In this document: positions 15,334 through 24,167 of the stretch, piece by piece
Layout of the letters: each line of letters begins with the position of its first letter
How positions within the stretch are numbered: position 1 is the first letter of the stretch
Assembly (NCBI GenBank): GCA_019912315.1
Contig: JAIOJA010000037.1
Location: 120,505-184,504, forward strand
Length of the DNA: 64,000 nt
Origin: Planctomycetota bacterium
GTDB lineage: Bacteria; Planctomycetota; UBA8742; UBA2392
Direction of reading: 5' to 3'
Position numbers and translations under genes: made by a program
The notes under the pieces: generated by a model
The model's database searches: none
The model's input: the letters and a program-made list of their open reading frames with translations, nothing else
Told to the model about the DNA's origin: nothing

Positions 15334-17157
15334 TTACTTGGCGTCATCCGGTTTTGTGGGTGGGTCGCCCTTTGCTTCGGGCAAGGGCTTGAGCTTCAGT
15401 CCGCCGCGCTTTTGCAGGCGTTCGCGGGAGCGCTCGAGGGTGCTGGCCTCGAACCTCGCGCGTTCGCGGCGCTCGCTCAATATGAAGAACGTCAGCACCA
15501 CCAGCAGCACGAACACGCCGCCGACACCGACGAGCGCCCAGACCCACTCGCCCCCTTCGTCGTCTTCGGCGATGCCCCGAACGCGGCGGACGATCAGCAG
15601 GGGGCGGATCGTCGAGCTTGCGCTGTCCGTTTCGAAAATGTTTCGGTAGTAGCGCGCGTCGAAATCCACGATTGCCCTCGGCTCGAGCCCCGTGGGCGGC
15701 TCGACCATGTCAACCATATAGCGCTTGGGGGACTCAAGGTTCGCGGTATCGTCCAGCACCAGGGCGCGGAATATGCGCCGCAGCCCGCTGATGTTGGGGG
15801 GCAGTATCACGGGGGCGTAGTTGTCGCCGATCATGCCCTGCACGTGTACGCCCTGTCCCCGGTAGCGCGGGCCCGTTTCCTCGCCGCTGAGGTCGAAGTA
15901 GCCGACCTCCGCCACGACGTCGATCGTGTCGTCTGGGTTGTTGGCGCGTGCCAGCATGGCGTAGTAGGCTGCCTCGGTTTCGAGGAAGATCGGGTCCGCG
16001 CGCAGGGCGTCGCGCACCTGCTGCAACAGCTCGTCCGTCAGCTCATGGCGCGGCATGTCGCTGATCGCGACGTCCGTCGTCAGTAGTAGCGGGGCGTGTG
16101 CCTGTGTCCTGACCTGTTTGGCCGCCGTGCTGAAGGGGCTGACTTCGCGGCTGTAAACCCAGCGGCGCAGAAACACGCCGTTGAACTTTACCATCACGTG
16201 TTCGGTGACCAGCTTGTCGTCGTGGGCGACGTGCCCCCGCGTGTTCAGCCAGGGCTGCAATGACTCGGGCAGTTTCAGCGTCTGAAACAGTACGACGCGG
16301 TGCTCAATGGGGTATTCATCGGGCATGGCCTTGGGGCCAAGCAGCGCCACGGCGCCTTCGTAGTATCGCTCCACGGTTGTGCCATCGGGCAGGATGATCG
16401 CCTGTTCGGGCGCGATCTCGTACAGGTCAAACAGGCGCCCCTCCGCCGCGAAGGCCTTCATGCGGTAGGCATCCAGGGCTTCCTGTGATTCTCCCCAGTA
16501 CCAGGCGCCCTTGGCGCCGGCGAGTCCGGACGGCAACTTCCCCACCAGCTTCACGCCCAGCATCTCATAGGTCGGGGCCTGGCGTCCCTTATAGACCGTG
16601 TGCTCCTGCATGGACCTTGTACTTGAGGCGTCTTCAAACGGCTGAAAGTCGAGAAACTCGTGGGTTTCATCAAGCAGCTCGAACACCGGCGGGGCGGTCA
16701 GGCTGCCGGCAAGCTTGAGTTCATCCTCGATCTGCTGACGCTTGATCTCGCGCCCGTCAACGCCGCTGGCGGGCGTCCAGTCGCTGGGCGGGGCGACAGG
16801 CTCGTCGTTGCCGAAAGGTGTTTGCACGCCGCCTGTGTTGCCCGGCGGCTTGCTATCGTTCCCGGGCGGCAGCCCGTCGGGAAACTGGATCGGGTTCTTG
16901 TCGAGCCAGTCCTTCTTGAGCTTGTCGAAATGCGCCTGCAATTCCTCCGGTGTGCGTATCGGATCGAAGTTCGTGCGGATGTCTTCCGGCTGCCAGTCCC
17001 ACGAAGTGCGTTCTTCCTCCCATGAAAACGTCAGCAGCATGTAGACGATGCCCACAAGTGCCAGCGCCATGACCACCAGCCCCAGCAGCTTCACGAACAT
17101 CGCGCTGCCGGCGGGCGCCGGGCCTGGGTCAACGGGAGTCAGTTTGATCTTCGGCAA
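15334..17157 (-). CDS. Large bitopic membrane protein of unknown function
   Basis: A 607-residue protein. A proline-rich cytosolic N-terminus of about 19 residues leads to a transmembrane segment (FVKLLGLVVMALALVGIVYM); a soluble region of nearly 500 residues follows, then a second segment near 537-560 (WALVGVGGVFVLLVVLTFFI) and a basic, coiled C-terminal tail. TTG 17157 is preferred as start because GAGGT lies six bases upstream; ATG 17199 has no such site and adds an implausible Cys/Arg-rich stretch. The large loop shows no motif I recognise. It follows the STAS-FHA gene on the same strand with a 65-base gap, suggesting a shared membrane-associated role (inference). Confidence 0.65.
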   Translation of the reverse strand: MPKIKLTPVDPGPAPAGSAMFVKLLGLVVMALALVGIVYMLLTFSWEEERTSWDWQPEDIRTNFDPIRTPEELQAHFDKLKKDWLDKNPIQFPDGLPPGNDSKPPGNTGGVQTPFGNDEPVAPPSDWTPASGVDGREIKRQQIEDELKLAGSLTAPPVFELLDETHEFLDFQPFEDASSTRSMQEHTVYKGRQAPTYEMLGVKLVGKLPSGLAGAKGAWYWGESQEALDAYRMKAFAAEGRLFDLYEIAPEQAIILPDGTTVERYYEGAVALLGPKAMPDEYPIEHRVVLFQTLKLPESLQPWLNTRGHVAHDDKLVTEHVMVKFNGVFLRRWVYSREVSPFSTAAKQVRTQAHAPLLLTTDVAISDMPRHELTDELLQQVRDALRADPIFLETEAAYYAMLARANNPDDTIDVVAEVGYFDLSGEETGPRYRGQGVHVQGMIGDNYAPVILPPNISGLRRIFRALVLDDTANLESPKRYMVDMVEPPTGLEPRAIVDFDARYYRNIFETDSASSTIRPLLIVRRVRGIAEDDEGGEWVWALVGVGGVFVLLVVLTFFILSERRERARFEASTLERSRERLQKRGGLKLKPLPEAKGDPPTKPDDAK

Positions 17158-17222
17158 AGGCGCACCTCGCTGCCTGTAGAAACGGCAAACACCGTTCATT
17201 GTTCAGGTTAGCAAATTGGAGC

Positions 17223-18059
17223 CTATTCGGGCCTGGTAGTGAACTGGAAGATTCTGGCGCCCTTGGGGTGCTTAAGCGTAATAGCCACAACAATCTCGTC
17301 GCCGTCGCGCAAGGGTACCGGCTCATGGACGGGCAGCCCGTTCAGGTAGGTGCCGTTGGTCGAGCGCATATCCTCAATCAGGAAACCGTCGCCGTCCTTG
17401 CGTACCTGGAAGTGCCGCTTGCTGATGGTGGGGATCTGGTACACCAGGTCGCTGGGCGGTTCGCGCCCGATCATGACGGCCTTCCGGATTTCGTGGCGTG
17501 AGCCGCTTTCCACATCGACAAGAAAGCCGACGTCTGCCTTGGTTGCCTTGTCCGCCGGGCGCGAGGCCTTGTTGGTCTGCCGCGCCGCGGTGGGGCTCTT
17601 CTTTTTCGGTACGGGGTCGAGTGACGGGGCTTCCGGCGCGAGTTCCGCGGGCGCCCTTTCCGTGAGGTCCGGGGCCGGCTTCGCGCCCTTCACGGAGTCG
17701 TACTTACCGGCCGCGATGTTGGCCTTGATCTTTGCCGGGTCAACCTTGCCATTGCGCGGAATGTCGTGGATCACGTCCACGGTGACCATGCGGTACAGGT
17801 TGGCGTGGCGGAAGTAGCGGTCTACGGAAGGCGGAATGCGAATGAGAACCTTCTTGTCGGAAGCCTCACCGCCGATCAGCTTGATGGCGATGCTGCGGAA
17901 GGCGTCTTCGGAAATCTCCGCAGTACCGGTGATGTCCATTTCGACTTCATCGTACGGTAGTTGCAGCAATTGCGGAAAATAGTCGAACACCGCCGAGATG
18001 AATTCTTCTTCAGACTCCGCGGCGATGACCAGCCGGTTCCAGCGCAGCGTTGCGGGCAT
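17223..18059 (-). CDS. STAS-like plus FHA domain protein
   Basis: A 278-residue protein. Residues 1-100 have the strand-helix pattern of a STAS domain (EVEMDITGTAEISEDAFRSI, KKVLIRIPPSVDRYFRHANL), without a recognisable phospho-Ser. A proline- and alanine-rich linker (about 110-180) follows, then a C-terminal FHA domain (VMIGREPPSDLVY, then TISKRHFQVRKDGDGFLIED, then RSTNGTYLNG) with the Gly-Arg, Ser-x-x-His and Asn-Gly residues that bind phosphothreonine. It should read a Thr-kinase signal. It starts two bases before the stop of the neighbouring small protein's gene, in the order acidic protein, small protein, STAS-FHA, membrane protein. Confidence 0.8.
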   Translation of the reverse strand: MPATLRWNRLVIAAESEEEFISAVFDYFPQLLQLPYDEVEMDITGTAEISEDAFRSIAIKLIGGEASDKKVLIRIPPSVDRYFRHANLYRMVTVDVIHDIPRNGKVDPAKIKANIAAGKYDSVKGAKPAPDLTERAPAELAPEAPSLDPVPKKKSPTAARQTNKASRPADKATKADVGFLVDVESGSRHEIRKAVMIGREPPSDLVYQIPTISKRHFQVRKDGDGFLIEDMRSTNGTYLNGLPVHEPVPLRDGDEIVVAITLKHPKGARIFQFTTRPE

Positions 18060-18061
18060 GT

Positions 18062-18331
18062 CTAGTCGTCGTCCCCGGGTACGTGCTTCAGTGCTTCGTT
18101 CTGCAATTTGGCGAGTTGGTCATCGGCGTTGCCGGTGGCCTCAATAATCGCGCGAATCTGTTGCTTGCGTTCGTCGCCGTCGATCAGCGTGTCGATCAGC
18201 AGGCGATACAGGTGCGTTGTGCTGATTGGAATAGCATGCACGAGGTCATCGAACTCGTCGTCCGAAAACTCGAAGTTTCCGTGTTCGGATTCCAGTGTGG
18301 CCGAGCCGTCGTCGTGCTTTTTGATGATCAT
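18062..18331 (-). CDS. Small acidic protein of unknown function
   Basis: An 89-residue protein starting MIIKKHDDGSATLES. The ATG at 18331 is preferred over one at 18367 because the latter would overlap the preceding gene and has no Shine-Dalgarno. It has a beta N-terminus (ATLESEHGNFEFSDDEFDDL) and a helical C-terminus (QQIRAIIEATGNADDQLAKLQNEAL). No family was recognised. Its tight packing between the acidic L7/L12-like protein (11-base gap) and the STAS-FHA gene (two-base gap) suggests a shared complex. Confidence 0.65.
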   Translation of the reverse strand: MIIKKHDDGSATLESEHGNFEFSDDEFDDLVHAIPISTTHLYRLLIDTLIDGDERKQQIRAIIEATGNADDQLAKLQNEALKHVPGDDD

Positions 18332-18342
18332 TGCTTTCCCTG

Positions 18343-19611
18343 TTAGCGCTTCTGGGTGATACGACACGATAGCCCGGCGTCCTTGAACCGGTCACGGACA
18401 CTCTGCGCCTCGTTTTCGGATACGCCCTTGACCACAGGCACAATCATTTTGCCCGCGAGCGCGACGGCCGAGTTCATGTCGATTCCCTGGATGTCGGCGA
18501 TGATTTCCGCCGCGGCCTGCTTCTTGTCCGCGCCCTTGGGCGGTGACAGGAATACTGTGAAGTTGCCTGCCGCCGCCGCTGGCTTTTTGCCAGATGCCGC
18601 CGCGGGGCCAACGCCGCCGGTCGCCGGCTTCTTGATCTGCTTGGTGATCGGCTGCTTGGCGCCCGTGGGCAGCTTGGCTTTTCCCGGCAGGGGCTTGGCG
18701 CCGGGGATGGGCTTGGCGCCCGGAGGCGCGGCGACCGCTTTGTTGAGCTTGGAAGTTTCCTTCTTCTTCTCGACTTCCGGGTCCCGATAGGCGCGGGCCT
18801 TGCCGGTCCAGACGGGCAGGGTGTCATCCTGATTCGGTTGGAACTTGTCTTTCGGGTTGGCGGGGTCGTCCATGAGTTCGTCCTCCAGGGACATGCTGCC
18901 CAGCACGTCGGGTTCGTTGTCCAGCGACAGGGCTGGGGCGCTTTTCTGTTTTGTCGGCGGGACCATGGTCATGGCATCCGCGCTGAAGCCCGGGTCGTCG
19001 TCAAGGGGGATGTCAACGTCGTCGGACGGAATGTCAACGCCGCCGCCATCGTCCAGCCCCAGCGAAAGGTCCACGTCATCCGGATCATCGTCGGGAATGT
19101 CCACGGCAGGGGCTTGATCAACGTCGTCGGCAACCGCAGCATCCAGGTCATCCCCGAGGTCAAGGTCACTCAGATCGCCCAGGTCCAGGTCGTCGCCCAC
19201 GGCCGAATCGTCGGTGACGGTTTCTTCATAACCGCCGTCAGCCGTATCGTCAAAACTACCCGCGTCCGCCGCGACGTCCTCGGAAATGTCTTCAAAGGGA
19301 ATGTCCACGGCCTGCGGCTCGTCGCCAAATGGCTCAACCGCCGCGAGGCTTTCGACTTTCTGTGCCGGCAGAGGCTCAGCCTCCGCGGCGTCTTCGAGGG
19401 CGAAATCCCCCGTCAGGTCCAAGGGCTCCTGGTCGTCGGCGTCCATGGGTGGAATGCCGCCGAATACGGTTGGCGTACCCATGGGAACATCGCCGGACAC
19501 GGAAACCCCGTTCGGCGAAAGGCTGAGTTCGAGGTGCAAAGGGTTACCGGGAACGTCAATGCGGACCGATATCGAATCACCAGGGCGGAGTACTACTTCT
19601 TGTGTGGCCAT
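18343..19611 (-). CDS. Acidic disordered protein with L7/L12-like C-terminal domain
   Basis: A 422-residue protein in three parts. Residues 1-45 form a short beta-rich domain. Residues about 60-270 are very rich in Asp and Glu with repeated DLGD, DIPDDD and VDIP patterns and must be disordered; a lysine/proline/glycine-rich linker follows. From about 350 the sequence FTVFLSPPKGADKKQAAAEI, then IDMNSAVALAGKM, then GVSENEAQSVRDRFKDAGL parallels the L7/L12 C-terminal domain (FxVxLxxxGxxKxxVIKxxRxxTxLxLKEAKxLV, VSKEEAExxKxxLExAGA). It is not ribosomal L7/L12 itself. ATG 19611 is chosen over GTG 19623; neither has a strong Shine-Dalgarno. It is first in the gene train and probably recruits partners (inference). 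Confidence 0.7.
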   Translation of the reverse strand: MATQEVVLRPGDSISVRIDVPGNPLHLELSLSPNGVSVSGDVPMGTPTVFGGIPPMDADDQEPLDLTGDFALEDAAEAEPLPAQKVESLAAVEPFGDEPQAVDIPFEDISEDVAADAGSFDDTADGGYEETVTDDSAVGDDLDLGDLSDLDLGDDLDAAVADDVDQAPAVDIPDDDPDDVDLSLGLDDGGGVDIPSDDVDIPLDDDPGFSADAMTMVPPTKQKSAPALSLDNEPDVLGSMSLEDELMDDPANPKDKFQPNQDDTLPVWTGKARAYRDPEVEKKKETSKLNKAVAAPPGAKPIPGAKPLPGKAKLPTGAKQPITKQIKKPATGGVGPAAASGKKPAAAAGNFTVFLSPPKGADKKQAAAEIIADIQGIDMNSAVALAGKMIVPVVKGVSENEAQSVRDRFKDAGLSCRITQKR

Positions 19612-19770
19612 AGGTCGTTTCACACCTGTTCAGCATCGCGCCGATCTGCCGCATCGGAAAGCGATTGCTGCAAAGTTCGCGACAGTGCTTCGGGCTGCCG
19701 GACGAGCAAACCTCTTTGCAACCGCCCTGACTTCATTGGGTTTCGGGATTGTCGCGAGGCACGACAGTGC

Positions 19771-19789
19771 GTGTCAAGTACTTTGACAC
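19771..19789. promoter_or_regulatory. Inverted repeat in divergent intergenic region
   Basis: GTGTCAA and TTGACAC face each other across GTACT, between the divergent acidic-protein and LolD-type genes. The 220-base region holds no gene; this is the best operator candidate in it. Its halves are those of the TTGACNNGTCAA motif seen elsewhere, but in everted order. Confidence 0.4.
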
Positions 19790-19831
19790 TTGGTTGCCAA
19801 AGCATGACCGGAGTGGTTGCATACCGCCACC

Positions 19832-20524
19832 ATGCCGGACACCACAACATCCGCCGACGTTCCAGCCCTTCGCATTGAAGGATTGTACAAGACCTATCCC
19901 GGCGGAATCGAGGCCGTGCGCGGCATTGACCTTGTCGTTCCGGGCGGCGAAATGCTGGCCATTATGGGCAAGTCCGGCAGCGGCAAAAGTACGCTGCTGT
20001 CCCTGGTTGGCACGCTGGACAAACCCGACAAAGGTCGCATCTGGCTTCACGGGCAGGATACTGCCACGATCAGGGACCTCGCGAAGTTCCGCCGCGAAGA
20101 GATCGGCTTCGTCTTCCAGCTTCATTACCTGCTGCCCCACCTGACACTGCTCGACAACGTCGCCCTGCCGCTGCTTGGCAAGGCAGACGCACTGCGCCTT
20201 GCAGCTACCGCCCTTGAGCAGGTGGGCCTGTCGCACCGCATGAAGCACCCGCCTGCCAAAGTAAGCGGCGGCGAGCGCCAGCGGGCGGCCATCGCCCGCG
20301 CCATCGTGAATCGCCCCCGAGTGCTGCTGGCCGACGAACCGACAGGCAACGTGGACAGCGACAGCGAGGCCTCGCTACTGGACCTGTTCCAGTCCCTGCG
20401 CGATGAAATGGGCATGACGCTGATTGTCGTGACCCATGAGCGCGGTGTGGCCGACAGGGCCGACCGCATCGTTCATTACAAAGATGGGCAAATTGAGAGC
20501 ATCGAAACACGGGAGTCGGCGTGA
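19832..20524 (+). CDS. LolD/MacB-type ABC transporter ATP-binding protein
   Basis: A 230-residue ATPase of the LolD/FtsE/MacB group, with Walker A GKSGSGKSTLL, Q-loop FVFQLHYLLPHLT, signature VSGGERQRAAIARA, Walker B VLLADEPTGNVD and the H-loop VVTHE. The LHYLLPHLTLLDNVALPL stretch is typical of LolD. Such ATPases pair with FtsX/LolCE-type permeases for lipoprotein release or macrolide export, but no permease is next to it. The ATG at 19832 gives a normal N-terminus; a TTG at 19817 has a close GGAG and remains possible. It overlaps the cytochrome c gene by four bases (GTGA). Confidence 0.9.
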   Translation: MPDTTTSADVPALRIEGLYKTYPGGIEAVRGIDLVVPGGEMLAIMGKSGSGKSTLLSLVGTLDKPDKGRIWLHGQDTATIRDLAKFRREEIGFVFQLHYLLPHLTLLDNVALPLLGKADALRLAATALEQVGLSHRMKHPPAKVSGGERQRAAIARAIVNRPRVLLADEPTGNVDSDSEASLLDLFQSLRDEMGMTLIVVTHERGVADRADRIVHYKDGQIESIETRESA

Positions 20525-20997
20525 CTCGCCCGGTACGGTTCACTGTTTGCCTGTCGGCGCTTCTGGTTATTGTCGTGGTGGGCTGCGCCCCGACGGGCAA
20601 TCCTGGCAACGAGGAAATGCAGCGGGCGGAACTTGAGCAGGCCGGCATGCGGATCTATGCCGCCCTGCCGGAGGACAGCGCCAAAGCCGCCCTGATTGAG
20701 CAAGGTCAGAAGATGTACCGCACGGCCGGCTGCGAATCCTGCCATTCCACACGCCAGGATCGCCTGGGTTTGCAAGGTCCCCCGCTGGGCGGCGTTTCAA
20801 AGCGGGTGATGGCGCGGCAAGACGATGATGCCCTGGAGGCGCGCCGCTGGCTGGTGAAGCACATCAAATCGCCCCGGCTTTACCCTAGCCCCTACAAGGA
20901 TGACGAGGCCTACCACGGCACGTTCATGACTCCTTACAACCAGTTCCGCGACGAAGACATGCGCGCACTGGTTGAGTTTCTGTGGTCCCTGCGGTAA
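20521..20997 (+). CDS. Mono-haem cytochrome c lipoprotein
   Basis: A 158-residue lipoprotein. The N-terminus ends in VVGC, so Cys22 should be lipidated; a flexible linker follows, then a class I cytochrome c domain with CESCH at residues 71-75 binding one haem c. A later GTFMTPYNQFRDEDMRALVEFLWSL supplies the likely Met ligand and the C-terminal helix. It would carry electrons outside the cytoplasmic membrane. The start is GTG within the stop of the ATPase gene, so both are coupled. It precedes hisZ by 43 bases, so the his genes may share its transcript. Confidence 0.9.
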   Translation: MTRPVRFTVCLSALLVIVVVGCAPTGNPGNEEMQRAELEQAGMRIYAALPEDSAKAALIEQGQKMYRTAGCESCHSTRQDRLGLQGPPLGGVSKRVMARQDDDALEARRWLVKHIKSPRLYPSPYKDDEAYHGTFMTPYNQFRDEDMRALVEFLWSLR

Positions 20998-21040
20998 GAA
21001 ACCCTCGCAATCCCGCTAACTGAAGGCGAACGGACCGGCC

Positions 21041-22129
21041 ATGGCTGCCGACTCGAAACAACTTTCGTTCCCGCCGGGCACTGAGCTGGTGTTCGGCCCG
21101 CAGGCCGTTCGCCGCCAGTGGATCAGCGATTGCATTTCACAGGTTTTTCGGGGCTGGGGGTTCAGCGAGATCGTGCTTCCGACATTCGACAGTGCCGAGA
21201 CATTCGAGGACCTGCCGGACCAGACGGACGAGGCGGAACTTTACACGCTGATCGATCGCGAAGGACGCAGGCTGACCCTGCGCGCTGATTTCACGTTGAT
21301 TGCTGCGAAGGCGCTGGCGATGGAGTTGAGACGGCAGCCCCGCCAGATTCGCGCCTGCTACGAGGGGCGGGTCTATCGATTCGCGCCCTCCGGCCACGGC
21401 CATCGTGTCGAGCAGGCGCAACGGGGGCTGGAGTGGGTCAACGCACGCGGCGCTGTCTATGACGCGGCGGTGCTGATGCTCGCGCGCGAATGCCTTGCCT
21501 CTGTGGCGGCTCACGACGCGCTGCTGGTCGTGGGGCACGCCGGTTTCGTTCACGCCGTGCTGGGTGAAGGGCGTCGCGAGCGCCGCCTGCTGGAAGCCCT
21601 GGATTACAAGAACCCGTCACGCATCCGGCAGGTTGCGCAGCGCATCGGGCTGGATGCCGGTACGGTGGCACTGCTTGAGGCGCTGCCGCTGCTGACCGGA
21701 GGCCCGGAGGTATTCAAAACCGTCCGCGAGTTCCGACTGCCGGGGGCCGCCGCCGACGCCCTGGCCGAGCTTGAGGGTCTGTACGGGCTGCTCGCGGATG
21801 CGGGTGCAACGGACGGGATACTGCTTGACCTGGGGGAAGTGCGCCGCGCCGACTACTACAGCGGGTTCATGTTCAAGGTGTATGACCCGGCTGTCGGCGA
21901 GGAGCTTGGCGGCGGCGGACGCTACGACCGTCTGTTTGATCGCTACAACATGGACGTGCCGGCCGTCGGGTTCGGCGTAAACCTGGCACGGGTTGCCGAG
22001 GCGACGTCCGAGAACGGCTATGCGAACGGGCAGGCCGAATCGGTGGCGGACGATGCCGGCGCGGAAGGACTCAAGCGCATCGCCGCGTCGCGTGCCGCTG
22101 GCAAGTCAATTCGGCTGGAGGGCAAGTGA
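21041..22129 (+). CDS. hisZ: ATP phosphoribosyltransferase regulatory subunit
   Basis: A 362-residue class II aaRS-like protein (HisS paralogue) that partners the short HisG. Visible: PPGTELVFGPQAVRRQWISD, LPTFDSAETFED, motif 2 region LRADFTLIAAKALA with CYEGRVYRFAPSGHGHRVEQAQRGLEWV, and motif 3 EELGGGGRYDRLFDRYN with AVGFGVNL. It lacks the tRNA-binding C-terminal domain of HisS and ends in a short variable tail. It is first of the his genes and overlaps hisG by one base (TGATG). HisZ confers histidine feedback on the hetero-octameric HisGZ enzyme. Confidence 0.93.
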   Translation: MAADSKQLSFPPGTELVFGPQAVRRQWISDCISQVFRGWGFSEIVLPTFDSAETFEDLPDQTDEAELYTLIDREGRRLTLRADFTLIAAKALAMELRRQPRQIRACYEGRVYRFAPSGHGHRVEQAQRGLEWVNARGAVYDAAVLMLARECLASVAAHDALLVVGHAGFVHAVLGEGRRERRLLEALDYKNPSRIRQVAQRIGLDAGTVALLEALPLLTGGPEVFKTVREFRLPGAAADALAELEGLYGLLADAGATDGILLDLGEVRRADYYSGFMFKVYDPAVGEELGGGGRYDRLFDRYNMDVPAVGFGVNLARVAEATSENGYANGQAESVADDAGAEGLKRIAASRAAGKSIRLEGK

Positions 22130-22770
22130 TGCTGCGACTCGCGTTGCCCACCGGACGCATGTTGAAACAGGCGACACCGTTTCTGGAAGCCGCGGGCTAC
22201 GCGCCGGTGGAGTCACTGTCCGACACGCGCAAGCTGACCGTGCCCAGCAAATGCGGGCGTGTTGAGTACCTGCTGGTCAAGCCCGTGGATGCGCCGCTTT
22301 ACATTGAGCAGGGTGTGGCCGAGGCAGGGCTGTGCGGCAAAGACGTACTGATGGAAGTTGACGCCGACCTGCTTGAGCCCCTGGACCTCGGTTTCAGCAA
22401 GTGCCGCATGGTCGTCGCGGGCAAACCCGAGCTTGAGCGCAAATTGGACAACCTGCTTTCGCCCGTGCGGGTGGCCAGCAAGTTTCCCCGTGTGGCGCAG
22501 AACCACTTTCGAAAGAAGGGTCTGCCCTGCACAGTGTTCAAGTTGTCGGGCAGCGTGGAAATCGGTGCGGTGCTGGGGCTTTCTCACTACATTGTGGACA
22601 TCGTTGAAACCGGCACCACACTGCGTGAAAACGGGCTGGTGGTGCACGAGGAAATCGCCGAGTGCAGCGCGCGCCTCGCCGTCAACCGGGCCGCGTGGTA
22701 CACGAAGCTGGTTGAGATTCGTGAACTGGTGGACAACCTCAGGCAGGCCGTAGAAGGGGCAAAACCATGA
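22129..22770 (+). CDS. hisG: ATP phosphoribosyltransferase, short form
   Basis: A 213-residue short-form HisG, the first enzyme of histidine synthesis. Motifs: LRLALPTGRMLKQATPFLEAAGY, YIEQGVAEAGLCGKDVLME, VASKFPRVAQNHF, and the PRPP loop DIVETGTTLRENGL. The short form lacks the C-terminal regulatory domain and needs HisZ, which is encoded just upstream, so the two fit. The ATG at 22129 overlaps the hisZ stop; a GTG three bases earlier is less likely. It overlaps hisD by four bases. Confidence 0.95.
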   Translation: MLRLALPTGRMLKQATPFLEAAGYAPVESLSDTRKLTVPSKCGRVEYLLVKPVDAPLYIEQGVAEAGLCGKDVLMEVDADLLEPLDLGFSKCRMVVAGKPELERKLDNLLSPVRVASKFPRVAQNHFRKKGLPCTVFKLSGSVEIGAVLGLSHYIVDIVETGTTLRENGLVVHEEIAECSARLAVNRAAWYTKLVEIRELVDNLRQAVEGAKP

Positions 22771-24167
22771 CGGACACTTTGAAACTGTACGAAATCGGCT
22801 CGGAGGAATTCCAGGCGTTCCAGAGCCGTCTGAACGCGCGGGCGCTGAAAAGCGACGTGTCGCTCGGGGGCAAGCCCGGCGAACTGCTGGCCAGAGCCAA
22901 GGACAGCGGCGACAACGAGTTCATCGATTTCGCGAGCAAGTTCTATGAAGGCTTGCCGCACACGGCCTCGGCTACCGTAGAGCGCGTAATTCAGACGGTC
23001 GAGATGATGGGCGACGAAGGCGTACGCCACTGCGCGCGTTTGTTCGAAGGCGCCGAGCTGCCGACCAACCGTATCCAGGTCAACAAGCTTGACCTGATGA
23101 AAGGTGCCGATGGCGTTGACGAGGGGCTGCTCAAGCTTTGCACTGGGCAGATCATTCCACGCCTGCGCAAGTTCCATGAAAAGCAGAAGCGCGAGGGATG
23201 GCAGATTGACGACAATGGCGGCAGCGTCGGCATTCGCGTACAGCCCCTGCGCCGTGTAGCTCTGTACGTTCCCGGCGGCACGGCGTCCTATGCCAGCACA
23301 CTGATGATGACGGCAATTCCGGCCCAGGTGGCGGGAGTGCAGGAGATCGTGGTGTTCTCGCCGCCCGAGACGTTTGAGAAGTCTCCGTTGCTGTGCGCGC
23401 TCATCAACGAACTGGGCATTGAAGAGGTGTTCCGTGTCGGCGGCGCGCAGGCGGTTGCCGCGGCGGCCATCGGCACCGAAAAGATCGCGCGTGTGGACAA
23501 AATCGTAGGCCCCGGCAACATTTTCGTCGCGCTGGCCAAGCAGGCGCTCAGCGGTCGCGTTGGTGTGGACAGCTTCGCCGGTCCCTCTGAAGTTGTTGTG
23601 GTGTTTGACGCATCAGCCGACCCGGCCATGGTGGCCGCGGATCTGCTGGCGCAGGCCGAGCACGACGTACACGCTTCCGCGGTGGGCATCACAGATAGCG
23701 GTGAGCACGCGGAGAAGGTAAGGGCGGAGGTCGAAAAACAACTGGCGGATCTGCCGCGCAAGGAGATCGCGGAAACCTCCCTGGCGACCTACGGCGGCAT
23801 TCTGACCGTGCCCAGCAAGGGCTTTGCATTCCGGTTTGCCGACGCCATGGCGCCTGAGCACCTGGAGCTGCTGACCGAAGACGCCGAGAACGACGCCAAA
23901 CTGATCCGCAACGCCGGCGCGATTTTTGTCGGGCCGTACGCACCGGAAGCGTTCGGCGATTACAACGCCGGGCCCAACCACGTGTTGCCGACCTCAGGTA
24001 CGGCGCGCTGGGCCAGCGCATTGGGCGTGCAGGATTTCGTGCGCAGCGTCAGCATCATCCGCGGCAGCAGGGAGTTGCTCGAGGCAAACAAGGACGCGGC
24101 GATTCAACTTGCCCGCGCTGAGGGTCTGGAAGGACACGCACGAAGCGTTGAGCGCCGGTTCGGATGA
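22767..24167 (+). CDS. hisD: Histidinol dehydrogenase
   Basis: A 466-residue enzyme catalysing the last two steps, L-histidinol to histidine with two NAD and one zinc. Motifs: YVPGGTASYASTLMMTAIPA, RVGGAQAVAAAAIGTEKIARVDKIVGPGN, DSFAGPSEVVVVFD, LLAQAEHDVHA and the zinc and catalytic region APEHLELLTED, with FGDYNAGPNHVLPTSGTAR. The N-terminal extension of about 40 residues is a little longer than usual. It overlaps hisG and hisC by four bases each. Confidence 0.96.
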   Translation: MTDTLKLYEIGSEEFQAFQSRLNARALKSDVSLGGKPGELLARAKDSGDNEFIDFASKFYEGLPHTASATVERVIQTVEMMGDEGVRHCARLFEGAELPTNRIQVNKLDLMKGADGVDEGLLKLCTGQIIPRLRKFHEKQKREGWQIDDNGGSVGIRVQPLRRVALYVPGGTASYASTLMMTAIPAQVAGVQEIVVFSPPETFEKSPLLCALINELGIEEVFRVGGAQAVAAAAIGTEKIARVDKIVGPGNIFVALAKQALSGRVGVDSFAGPSEVVVVFDASADPAMVAADLLAQAEHDVHASAVGITDSGEHAEKVRAEVEKQLADLPRKEIAETSLATYGGILTVPSKGFAFRFADAMAPEHLELLTEDAENDAKLIRNAGAIFVGPYAPEAFGDYNAGPNHVLPTSGTARWASALGVQDFVRSVSIIRGSRELLEANKDAAIQLARAEGLEGHARSVERRFG

